NCBI GenBank assembly: GCA_964370765.1
Contig: CAYJKW010000017.1
Coordinates: 1 to 34,488 of the forward strand
Source of the DNA: CAYJBH01 sp964370765
GTDB lineage: Bacteria; Bacillota; Clostridia; Oscillospirales; Ruminococcaceae
Length of the DNA stretch: 34,488 bases
Direction of reading: 5' to 3'
In this document: positions 7,012-14,262 of the stretch, piece by piece
Layout of the letters: every line of letters starts with the position of its first letter
How positions within the stretch are numbered: position 1 is the first letter of the stretch
Translations under genes and position numbers: made by a program
Notes under the pieces: generated by a model
Database searches by the model: none
Told to the model about the DNA's origin: nothing
What the model saw: the letters and a program-made list of their open reading frames with translations, nothing else

Positions 7012-7986
7012 TTAGCTCCCGGAGTATTCGGTAATGCCAAGCTCGCGGCTTACCTCTTTAAGTACTGCATCCATTACATTTTCGTTACTGCCTATAATCT
7101 CGCAGCCTGCGGCACGTTTATGACCGCCGCCACCCAGCCTTGCACAGATAGCGCTTGCATCTGCTGCAGGTGTTGTACGTACCGAAACCTTATATGCGCC
7201 TTCCTTAAGTTGGCGAAGGGTAATTCCAACATCAACACCCTCGATCATTCTGGGTACTGCTGTAATGCCCTCAAGGTCGGTCTCGTCTACCTCTAGGCGC
7301 TCTATCTGTTCTTTTGTTATCGTTATCGATGCAACCTTTTCGTAGAAATGATATTTTAGCGAGGCAAGGGCTTGTTTTTCAATCTCAATACGCCTACGGC
7401 TTTTACTCTCAAACAAGAGGTTGTTAAGTATTTTATAGTTTGCACCATACTCCATCAACCTTGCGGCTACACGATGGGTATTAGGGCTGGTATTTTCAAA
7501 TTTAAAACAACCGGTATCGGTAGATATTCCGGTGTAAAGACAGTCCACCATAGCCTGTGTAAATATGACCTCAAGATATTCAAGCAGATCAAATATCATC
7601 TCACAGGTTGCTGCCGCATCATCAACCAGCCATAGCTCATGTGCAAATCCGGTATTAGACGGATGGTGGTCTATAGCAATATCGACGCGTTTAGCATAGG
7701 GTGCTGCAAGCTCCCCAAGTAGCTGCTGCCCAGCAACATCCACCGTTACAATAAACTTAGGTGAAAAACTACCACTAAATAGTTTTGGTTGCATGTAATG
7801 GTAACGTTCATGTATAACATCGCTACAAAGCACCTCTGCTGTTTTTCCAAGTGCATTAAGTGCATGCATTAAAGCAAACCCCGAACCGAGGGTATCTCCA
7901 TCGGGGTTTTTGTGGCATATTATCAGTATATCGTCCTGTTCCAGCAGTTTTTCGGCTACATCCTTTAGTTCGATACGCTCGCTCAA
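7012..7986 (-). CDS. nrnA: DHH-family bifunctional oligoribonuclease/PAP phosphatase
   Basis: NrnA degrades short RNA fragments (nanoRNA) and dephosphorylates 3'-phosphoadenosine 5'-phosphate. All metal-binding motifs of the DHH phosphoesterase domain are present: HKNPDGD (His25, Asp29, Asp31), TVDVA (Asp83), the DHH triad itself at residues 106-108 and STDTG (Asp157). The C-terminal DHHA1 domain ends with GGGGHKRAAG at 285-294, which binds the substrate. Length is 324 residues. The TTG start overlaps the rbfA stop by four bases (TTGA), with AAAGGAG just upstream, so the two are translationally coupled. This rbfA-nrnA-truB order is typical of Firmicutes. Confidence 0.95.
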   Translation of the reverse strand: MSERIELKDVAEKLLEQDDILIICHKNPDGDTLGSGFALMHALNALGKTAEVLCSDVIHERYHYMQPKLFSGSFSPKFIVTVDVAGQQLLGELAAPYAKRVDIAIDHHPSNTGFAHELWLVDDAAATCEMIFDLLEYLEVIFTQAMVDCLYTGISTDTGCFKFENTSPNTHRVAARLMEYGANYKILNNLLFESKSRRRIEIEKQALASLKYHFYEKVASITITKEQIERLEVDETDLEGITAVPRMIEGVDVGITLRQLKEGAYKVSVRTTPAADASAICARLGGGGHKRAAGCEIIGSNENVMDAVLKEVSRELGITEYSGS

Positions 7987-8336
7987 TTTGTCTCCTTTGG
8001 GTTGTTTATATCCGCCAAGATGGTGTTAATCTTCTGCGCATATGCCGCACCATCATCCTCTACAAATCTTATCTGTGGCGACTTTCTTATCTTCATACGT
8101 GATGAGAGTTCGCTTCTTAAAAAGCCAGCAGCGCCGTTAAGTGCTTTAAATGCCTCGGCTGTATCACACCCTAAAACGCTTACATAAACCTTTGCGTATG
8201 CTAAATCCTCCGTTACCTCTACCCTAGTAAGGGTAATAAGCCCGGACTGTAGGCGGGGATCCTTTAGCTGTTTACACAGTTCGGTAAGCAGACGATGTAC
8301 ATCTACATTTAACCGCCCATGCTTAATTTTATTCAT
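7983..8336 (-). CDS. rbfA: Ribosome-binding factor A
   Basis: RbfA binds the immature 30S subunit near helix 1 of 16S rRNA and assists its late maturation. The protein has 117 residues when started at the ATG at 8334-8336, which has an excellent GGAGGAG site 7 bases upstream; an upstream in-frame codon at 8357 would start inside that site and is rejected. The single KH-like domain is recognisable: a first helix with RLNVDVHRLLTELCKQL, a LITLTRVEVTEDLAYAKVYVSVLG strand pair, and SSRMKIRKSPQIRFVEDDG near the end. It overlaps infB by 8 bases and nrnA by 4. Confidence 0.95.
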   Translation of the reverse strand: MNKIKHGRLNVDVHRLLTELCKQLKDPRLQSGLITLTRVEVTEDLAYAKVYVSVLGCDTAEAFKALNGAAGFLRSELSSRMKIRKSPQIRFVEDDGAAYAQKINTILADINNPKETN

Positions 8337-10890
8337 CTCGATACTCCTCCAGAACAAATGCCTCGAAGATATCTCCTTCCTTAATGTCGCTAAATTTCTG
8401 TAGGCCTATACCACACTCGTAACCTGTGGCAACCTCCTTAACGTCATCCTTAAATCTACGTAGGCTATCTATCTCGTCCTCACATATAACTATACCGTCA
8501 CGTACAAGGCGAATTTTAGCACTACGGGTAACCTTACCATCAAGAATATAACACCCTGCAATTGTACCTGCAGAAGATATTTTGTAAACATGACGTACCT
8601 CGATACGTCCCAATATCTGTTCACGGAATTTCGGGTCAAGCATACCTTTCATAGCGGCCTTAACATCGTCGATAGCATCGTAGATAACACGGTAGCTTCT
8701 TATCTCGACATCGTCTTCCTCCGCCTCTGCCTTAGCAACAGGGTCAGGTCGTACATTAAATCCGATAATAATACCACCGGATGCGTTTGCAAGCATCACA
8801 TCACTCTTGCTTACAGCACCTACACCGGTATGGATAACACGTACTCTTACCTCGTCGTTAGACAGTTTTTCAAGGCTCTGCTTAATTGCCTCGGCACTAC
8901 CTTGAACGTCGGCCTTAACAATAATTGAAAGTTCTTTAACATCGCCGCTTGCAATATGGCTGAATAGGTTATCAAGTGTAACCTTTTGAATGCTCTGCCA
9001 CTGCTCCTGACGCTGATTATGGCTACGTTGCTCGGCAAGCTCACGTGCAAGACGCTCATCCTCAACGGCCTCAAACACATCACCTGCGGCCGGAACCTCG
9101 GTAAGGCCGGTAATCTCTACCGGTGTTGATGGGCCTGCTGTCTCTAAGCGGTTGCCTTCGGCATCGCTCATTACACGTACGCGACCAACCGTAGTACCTG
9201 CAATTATTATATCACCCTTATTAAGTGTACCATTTTGTACAAGTATTGTAGCCACAGGACCCTGACCTTTATCAAGTTTCGCTTCGATAACGGTACCTTT
9301 AGCACGGCGTGCCGGATTTGCCTTTAGCTCCTTCATCTCGGCTATTAGGTTAACCGTCTCTAAAAGGTTATCTAGCCCCTGACCTGTCTTTGCAGAAACA
9401 TCACAGCAGATTACATCACCGCCCCATTCTTCGGGTACTATCTCATGTTCGGTAAGCTCCTGACGAACCCTTGCCGGATTTGCCTCCGGTTTATCTATCT
9501 TGTTAACAGCAACTATTATCGAAACACCTGCTGCCTTTGCATGGTTAATAGCCTCCACAGTCTGTGGCATAATGCCGTCGTCTGCTGCTACAACAAGAAT
9601 TGCTATATCGGTAACACTGGCACCCCTTGCCCTCATGCTTGTAAAGGCCTCATGTCCCGGTGTATCAAGAAATGTTATCGGGCGTCCGTCATGCTCTACC
9701 TGATACGCACCGATATGCTGTGTAATACCACCGGCCTCGCCTGCGGTAACAGCTGTTTTACGTATTGCATCAAGTATACTTGTTTTACCATGGTCAACGT
9801 GACCCATAACTACAACGATTGGACAACGTGCCTCGGTATCTAGGGCCGAATCATCCTCCTCGGTAAACAGACGGTCCTCGATTGTAAGTGTAACCTCGTG
9901 ACTAACCTTTGCACCTAACTCCTCCGCTACGATTGTAGCTGTGTCGTAATCCACAACATCGGAAAGGGAGGCCATTACACCAAATCCCATTAATCTTTTA
10001 ATAACCTCGCTTGCAGTAACCTTTAGTCGGCTTGCAAGCTCTGATACAACAATCTCATCAGGTATAGATATTTTTAGCTGTGCACGGCGTGCTTTTTCAA
10101 GCTGTATACGCTGTAGGCGCTCAGCCTCGGTCTCACGCTTTTTACCACCCTGTCCCGGGCGGTTCTGCGGGCGATTTTTTGTAAACTTTTGCTTACCCTG
10201 CTGAACATTGTCTCTTCTACGTTTTCCGTTGCCATTATTGACATTGCTTTTGCCTGCAATATCATCGTAGCGATCGGTAAATTTATCAAGATTTACATCA
10301 ACCGTACGGGTATCTATCGTTACGGTTGCAGCAGATTTACCTATAACCTCGATTATCGGCTCCCTACCTGTAGGCACAAGCTTTTCCATCTTTGGTTTAG
10401 CTTGATGTGTCTTTTTAGGCTTTTGCTTTTGATGTGCGGCAACATTGTTATCCGGCACAACAGTAGTAGCCTTCGGCTCTATTGGTGCAACCTTTTCTAC
10501 CGGTTGTGCAACCTTTTCAACCTTTATCTCCGGCTCTACTTTTTCGACAGGCTTTGGTGCTTCCGGAGCAACGCTCGGAGCCTTAGCCGCTGTAGCTTTT
10601 TCTACTACCGGCTGTTGCTTTGGCACGGATTTTGTACGTCCGGCACGAACTTCGGCTGCATGTTCCGCCTCAAGCCTTTGGGCATTGGCGGTACGAACCT
10701 CGGCGAAATATTCGTCCAAGCTCTTCACCGAATTTTCGGCGGTAAGAGTGTCGTAAAGAGAATTAAGCTCTGCCTCGTTAAGCTCAGTGCCCGGCTTTTT
10801 CGGTGTATCGCCGCCGCAAAGAGCCGATATCGCCTTAACAGACATACCGAAATCCTTTGCAACATCTGTAACCTTTTGCCTAATTATCAT
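8329..10890 (-). CDS. infB: Translation initiation factor IF-2
   Basis: IF-2 is the GTPase that brings initiator tRNA to the 30S subunit and promotes subunit joining. The 853-residue protein has a short IF2_N domain at about 1-50, a long low-complexity linker rich in Lys, Glu, Pro, Ala and Val (about 85-270, with repeated VEKV units), a second IF2_N domain (about 272-325), and the GTPase domain with G1 GHVDHGKT at 363-370, G3 DTPGH near 408-412 and G4 NKID. Domains II to IV follow, ending with the initiator-tRNA-binding C-terminal barrel. The ATG overlaps the stop of the L7Ae-like gene by four bases (ATGA), with AGAGGAG upstream. Confidence 0.98.
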   Translation of the reverse strand: MIIRQKVTDVAKDFGMSVKAISALCGGDTPKKPGTELNEAELNSLYDTLTAENSVKSLDEYFAEVRTANAQRLEAEHAAEVRAGRTKSVPKQQPVVEKATAAKAPSVAPEAPKPVEKVEPEIKVEKVAQPVEKVAPIEPKATTVVPDNNVAAHQKQKPKKTHQAKPKMEKLVPTGREPIIEVIGKSAATVTIDTRTVDVNLDKFTDRYDDIAGKSNVNNGNGKRRRDNVQQGKQKFTKNRPQNRPGQGGKKRETEAERLQRIQLEKARRAQLKISIPDEIVVSELASRLKVTASEVIKRLMGFGVMASLSDVVDYDTATIVAEELGAKVSHEVTLTIEDRLFTEEDDSALDTEARCPIVVVMGHVDHGKTSILDAIRKTAVTAGEAGGITQHIGAYQVEHDGRPITFLDTPGHEAFTSMRARGASVTDIAILVVAADDGIMPQTVEAINHAKAAGVSIIVAVNKIDKPEANPARVRQELTEHEIVPEEWGGDVICCDVSAKTGQGLDNLLETVNLIAEMKELKANPARRAKGTVIEAKLDKGQGPVATILVQNGTLNKGDIIIAGTTVGRVRVMSDAEGNRLETAGPSTPVEITGLTEVPAAGDVFEAVEDERLARELAEQRSHNQRQEQWQSIQKVTLDNLFSHIASGDVKELSIIVKADVQGSAEAIKQSLEKLSNDEVRVRVIHTGVGAVSKSDVMLANASGGIIIGFNVRPDPVAKAEAEEDDVEIRSYRVIYDAIDDVKAAMKGMLDPKFREQILGRIEVRHVYKISSAGTIAGCYILDGKVTRSAKIRLVRDGIVICEDEIDSLRRFKDDVKEVATGYECGIGLQKFSDIKEGDIFEAFVLEEYRDE

Positions 10891-11180
10891 ACAATTTGCT
10901 CCTCTAACGTTTTTAATATCAGTCCGGCGAAATTCTCATCTGTTATTCCGAAAATACCTACCGGTTTTTTAAATATTTTATCAAAATATGCCATATCTTG
11001 ACTTAGCATCTTAACTTCGGTTACTAACCGCAACCGCTTTAAGGTCTTTGGGGACATATCACTGCAAGCTAAAACCACTACCTTGCCTTTGCCTTTTGCA
11101 GCTGCAGTAACGGCATCGAACCCAATTACAAGCGCCCCTGCCCTACGTGCAAGTGAAAATGCCGACAACACCCGATCCAT
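10887..11180 (-). CDS. L7Ae/L30e-family RNA-binding protein (YlxQ-like)
   Basis: This 97-residue protein has the L7Ae/L30e/S12e/Gadd45 fold: a start like RVLSAFSLARRAGALVIGFDAV, a VVLACSDMSPKTLKRL segment in the middle, and a GIFGITDENFAGLILKTL C-terminus. In this conserved locus it corresponds to YlxQ, a kink-turn-type RNA-binding protein of the ribosome region whose precise role is not settled. The ATG at 11178-11180 follows GAGAGGG. It begins one base after the rnpM stop and ends in a four-base overlap with infB. Confidence 0.9.
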   Translation of the reverse strand: MDRVLSAFSLARRAGALVIGFDAVTAAAKGKGKVVVLACSDMSPKTLKRLRLVTEVKMLSQDMAYFDKIFKKPVGIFGITDENFAGLILKTLEEQIV

Positions 11181-11181
11181 T

Positions 11182-11442
11182 CTATTCCCTCTCTATCTCG
11201 GTGGCAATTATGTCGTAGATGCTATCCTCTATCGGCCCCTTAAACACCCTGTTAAACCTGCGAGATTTAATAACCTTTTTTAAACAGTCGGCATCCTTAC
11301 ATATATATGCTCCGCGCCCCTGCGCCTTGCCTGTATGGTCAAACATCACCTTGTTATCTATACGTACAATCCTTAACAGCGATGATTTTTCTAAGCCCTT
11401 GTTGCAACCCATACAATGCCGAATAGGTGTTTTTTTTGCCAT
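11182..11442 (-). CDS. rnpM: RNase P modulator RnpM (YlxR, DUF448)
   Basis: The 86-residue protein matches YlxR/DUF448: an N-terminal RHCMGCNKG with two cysteines, LLRIVRIDNKVMFDHTGKAQGRGAYIC in the centre, and a basic KSRRFNRVF C-terminal part. YlxR binds RNA and was recently shown to modulate RNase P in Bacillus, hence the name RnpM. It lies between nusA (1-base gap) and the L7Ae-like gene (1-base gap), as in most Firmicutes, and is surely cotranscribed with them. Confidence 0.92.
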   Translation of the reverse strand: MAKKTPIRHCMGCNKGLEKSSLLRIVRIDNKVMFDHTGKAQGRGAYICKDADCLKKVIKSRRFNRVFKGPIEDSIYDIIATEIERE

Positions 11443-11443
11443 A

Positions 11444-12481
11444 TCAGCTATCCGATTTAATGTCTATTGAATAACCGGTTAGATGTGCTGTAAGCCTTGC
11501 GTTTAAGCCCCTGTTGCCTATAGCAAGTGAAAGTTGGTCATCCGGCACGGTAACACGACAGCTACGACGCTCCTCGTCCAGTATCTCTACCGAGATAACC
11601 TCGGCCGGTGCAAGTGCCGCCGCAATAAACTCGGCTGGGTCATCACTGTACTTTACTATATCTATCTTTTCGCCGTGTAGCTCCTCTACAATTCCTGTAA
11701 CACGTCCACCACGGGATCCGATACATGCGCCCACCGGATCTACATTCTCGTTTTCTGAATATACTGCAATCTTTGTGCGCTGTCCCGCCTCACGGCTGAT
11801 TGCCTTTATTTCCACAATACCGGATGCAATTTCCGGAACCTCGGTTAAAAATAGTGCCTTTACAAGACCTGCATCGGTACGGCTTAAAAGCACCTTTGGA
11901 CCCTTCTCGGTTACAATAACATCCTGTACATATACACGAATTAGATCGCCCTCGGTGAAATCCTCGCCCTCTAGCTGCTCACTTTTGGGCAGCATTGCCT
12001 CGTTTTTACCTATCTCAAGCGATAGTGAGCCACGGCGGTGATCTACACGAGTTACCTCGGCAGTTACAAGTTGATGTAGGTATGCCTGCATCTCAACAAA
12101 TAGCTGGCTACGCTCTACCTCTTTGATGCCTTGGCGAAAAACCTGTTTTGCGTTTGATGCTGCTATGCGACGAAACTCTTTAGTGTCGAAAGGAACACTT
12201 AGTACATCGCCTATTATTGCATCTATCTTATATTCCTTTGCGGACTCTACGTCTATCTCTACCTCGGGGATGGCTACATCCTCGACAACCTCTTTGAGTA
12301 TGTTAACCGAAAATTCCTCGGTATCGGGATTGATTACAACCTCAATGCTGTCCTCGGCAACGCCGGCATCTTTTCTAACTGCAATGGTAAGTGCATTTCT
12401 AATCTTCTCGATTAGGTATTCGCTTTTAATACCACGCTCACGCTCCAGCATATTTATAGCTTCAAAGATCTCGCTGTTCAT
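11444..12481 (-). CDS. nusA: Transcription termination/antitermination factor NusA
   Basis: NusA binds RNA polymerase near the RNA exit channel, promoting pausing and intrinsic termination. The 345-residue protein has the N-terminal polymerase-binding domain (1-125), an S1 domain (about 130-200, with VTRVDHRRGSLSLEIG), and two KH domains (about 200-345, including GACIGSRGGRVTGI near 257-270 and LAIGNRGLNARLTAHLTG near the end). It stops after KH2, as in most Firmicutes, without the acidic repeats of the E. coli protein. The ATG follows AGGGGAG by 8 bases. NusA could influence its own operon through the terminator-like hairpin in the rimP leader. Confidence 0.97.
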   Translation of the reverse strand: MNSEIFEAINMLERERGIKSEYLIEKIRNALTIAVRKDAGVAEDSIEVVINPDTEEFSVNILKEVVEDVAIPEVEIDVESAKEYKIDAIIGDVLSVPFDTKEFRRIAASNAKQVFRQGIKEVERSQLFVEMQAYLHQLVTAEVTRVDHRRGSLSLEIGKNEAMLPKSEQLEGEDFTEGDLIRVYVQDVIVTEKGPKVLLSRTDAGLVKALFLTEVPEIASGIVEIKAISREAGQRTKIAVYSENENVDPVGACIGSRGGRVTGIVEELHGEKIDIVKYSDDPAEFIAAALAPAEVISVEILDEERRSCRVTVPDDQLSLAIGNRGLNARLTAHLTGYSIDIKSDS

Positions 12482-12494
12482 TTAATATACTCCC

Positions 12495-12956
12495 CTAAAA
12501 TAGATTCAGATCGTCGTTTAGCTTAACGTACTTAACATTTGATACCGCAAAGGTCAGCTGTTCAGTACTGTTGATTGTTATAGTATCCTTGTCCCGTTGC
12601 GTAAGCACACCCATATGCTCTTTTTCGCCATTCTCGGCACTATACAGTGCAACGGTTACCTCACTACCTGTCATAAGGTCAAAATGCTCCTGTTTTGTAA
12701 GTCGGCGCCCAAGCCCAGCGGAGGAAACCTCCAAAAAATAGGCGTCAGAAATAAGGTCTGCCTCATCTAAAAGCGGGTCTACACCACGACTTACAGCCTC
12801 ACAATCATCTATATCTACCGCACGTTCACCATCCAGTAAGATGCGCAAAAAACGATTAGGTCCCTCTTTATCCAGACGGACATCCCATAGACGTAAACCA
12901 CGTTCCTCTGCAAACGGTGTAGCCATCTTGGCTACTGCATCTGTTACCTTTGACAT
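12495..12956 (-). CDS. rimP: Ribosome maturation factor RimP
   Basis: RimP assists early assembly of the 30S subunit around S12. The 153-residue protein has the two expected parts: an alpha/beta N-terminal domain with LRLWDVRLDKEG, RFLRILLDG and VDIDDCEAVSRGVDPLLDE (about 20-63), the link YFLEVSSAGLGRRL at about 73-86, and a C-terminal SH3-like domain with a VALYS... strand set. The ATG at 12954-12956 follows GAGGT. It is the first gene of the ten-gene operon that runs to rsmG, 13 bases ahead of nusA. Confidence 0.96.
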   Translation of the reverse strand: MSKVTDAVAKMATPFAEERGLRLWDVRLDKEGPNRFLRILLDGERAVDIDDCEAVSRGVDPLLDEADLISDAYFLEVSSAGLGRRLTKQEHFDLMTGSEVTVALYSAENGEKEHMGVLTQRDKDTITINSTEQLTFAVSNVKYVKLNDDLNLF

Positions 12957-12967
12957 TTAATACCTCG

Positions 12968-13001
12968 AAATAAAAAAGTGAGACTTTTCGGTCCTCACTT
13001 T
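12968..13001 (-). terminator. Terminator-like hairpin (attenuator) in the rimP leader
   Basis: On the minus strand AAAGTGAG (13001-12994) pairs perfectly with CTCACTTT (12982-12975) around an 11-base loop, and the stem runs into a U-rich tract (complement of 12968-12974). It lies between the promoter and the Shine-Dalgarno of rimP, so it can only act by attenuating the whole operon or by shielding the leader. Similar hairpins before rimP occur in other Firmicutes, as far as I recall. Confidence 0.7.
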
Positions 13002-13026
13002 CATCAATCAACTATTCATTGACAAA

Positions 13027-13055
13027 ATTATATCACAGATACCTCTAAATTGCAA
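13027..13055 (-). promoter_or_regulatory. Sigma-A-type promoter for the rimP-nusA-infB operon
   Basis: On the minus strand TTGCAA (13055-13050) and a perfect TATAAT (13032-13027) with a 17-base spacer. Transcription would start near 13020, giving a leader of about 64 bases that contains the hairpin. Confidence 0.8.
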
Positions 13056-13085
13056 GTGTTTTTGCCAAATAGCTTTATTTCTAAC

Positions 13086-13114
13086 TTGAATGTAAGACAA
13101 TTTTTTGATATAAT
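13086..13114 (+). promoter_or_regulatory. Sigma-A-type promoter for ychF
   Basis: TTGAAT (13086-13091), a 17-base spacer and TATAAT (13109-13114). Transcription would start near 13121, 28 bases before the ychF ATG. It is divergent from the rimP promoter with the -35 boxes about 30 bases apart. Confidence 0.8.
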
Positions 13115-13148
13115 AGTACAAAAGTATAAATATTAAATAGGAATTATA

Positions 13149-14243
13149 ATGAAACTTGGAATACTCGGTCTGCCGAATGTCGGCAAAAGCACACTTTTTA
13201 ATGCCATAACCGGAGCAGGTGCACAGGCGGCAAACTACCCCTTTTGTACTATCGAGCCTAATGTAGGCATAGTTCCGGTACCTGATGCAAGGCTTGATGC
13301 GCTTGCAAAGATGTACAACCCAAAAAAGTTTACCCCAGCGGTTATCGAGTTTGTGGATATTGCCGGCCTAGTGCGTGGCGCAGCTAAAGGGGAAGGGCTT
13401 GGCAACAAATTCCTATCCCATGTGCGTGAGGTGGATTCCCTTGTCCATGTTTGCCGCTGTTTCGAGGAGGGGGATGTTGTCCATGTGGACGGTAGCGTCG
13501 ATCCTGTTCGTGACATAGAGACAATCGATATAGAGCTATGCCTTGCCGACCTTGAACTATGTGAGCGTTGGCTTGCAAACAAAAACAAGGCTGCTAAGGC
13601 CGATAAATCTGCCCTGCTTGATGCCGAGATGCTTAAACGGCTTTGCGCCCATCTGGAGGAAGGAAAAAATGCAAGGGGATTCGAGCCCCAAACCGAGCAG
13701 GAGTCGGAATTTTTTGCTACAATCCCATTATTGTCGGCAAAGCCGATAATATATGCTGCCAACATATCGGAGGATGAACTTATCTCGGGCGAAGAGAATA
13801 AATACCTTGTCTCGGTTAAAGAGCATGCCGATAAAGAGGGCAGTGGATGTATAGCTATCTGTGCAAAGTTAGAGGCCGAGTGTGCTGTACTACCACAGGA
13901 AGAAAAAGAGGAATTCTTAAAAGATCTTGGGATAGAGTCCACCGGACTTGATCGCCTTATTACCGAAAGCTATGATCTACTTGGCTTGATAAGCTACCTT
14001 ACCGCCGGAGAGCAAGAGGTAAGGGCATGGACGATAGAAAAGGGTACAAAGGCACCCGGAGCAGCCGGAAAAATCCACACCGATTTTGAGCGTGGCTTTA
14101 TCCGTGCCGAGATTGTGGCATTTGATGCACTTATGGATTGTGGTAGCATGAACGCCGCGAAGGAAAAGGGCCTTGTTAGAAGTGAGGGTAAGGAATATGT
14201 AATGCAGGACGGCGACGTAACATTATTCCGTTTTAACGTATAG
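13149..14243 (+). CDS. ychF: Redox-responsive ATPase/GTPase YchF (OLA1 family)
   Basis: YchF is a ribosome-associated P-loop NTPase of the Obg-like ATPase group that prefers ATP. The 364-residue protein has Walker A GLPNVGKS at residues 7-14, the switch-like NYPFCTIEPN at about 29-38 and DIAGLVRGAAKGEGLGN near 69-85, a coiled-coil insertion in the middle, TAGEQEVRAWT near 285-295, and a C-terminal TGS domain ending in GKEYVMQDGDVTLFRFNV. It has its own promoter, and is followed 19 bases later by the glycosyltransferase gene. Confidence 0.97.
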   Translation: MKLGILGLPNVGKSTLFNAITGAGAQAANYPFCTIEPNVGIVPVPDARLDALAKMYNPKKFTPAVIEFVDIAGLVRGAAKGEGLGNKFLSHVREVDSLVHVCRCFEEGDVVHVDGSVDPVRDIETIDIELCLADLELCERWLANKNKAAKADKSALLDAEMLKRLCAHLEEGKNARGFEPQTEQESEFFATIPLLSAKPIIYAANISEDELISGEENKYLVSVKEHADKEGSGCIAICAKLEAECAVLPQEEKEEFLKDLGIESTGLDRLITESYDLLGLISYLTAGEQEVRAWTIEKGTKAPGAAGKIHTDFERGFIRAEIVAFDALMDCGSMNAAKEKGLVRSEGKEYVMQDGDVTLFRFNV

Positions 14244-14262
14244 GAAAGGAAGTTGTCGATTA

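Noticed and set aside
10189..11001. A 270-codon open frame on the plus strand opposite infB
   Set aside because: It lies fully antisense to the well-supported infB and L7Ae-like genes, has a Cys/Leu/Arg-rich composition typical of a shadow frame and no ribosome site.
13235..13942. A 235-codon minus-strand open frame opposite ychF
   Set aside because: It is a Ser-rich shadow of ychF, which has all its family motifs on the plus strand.
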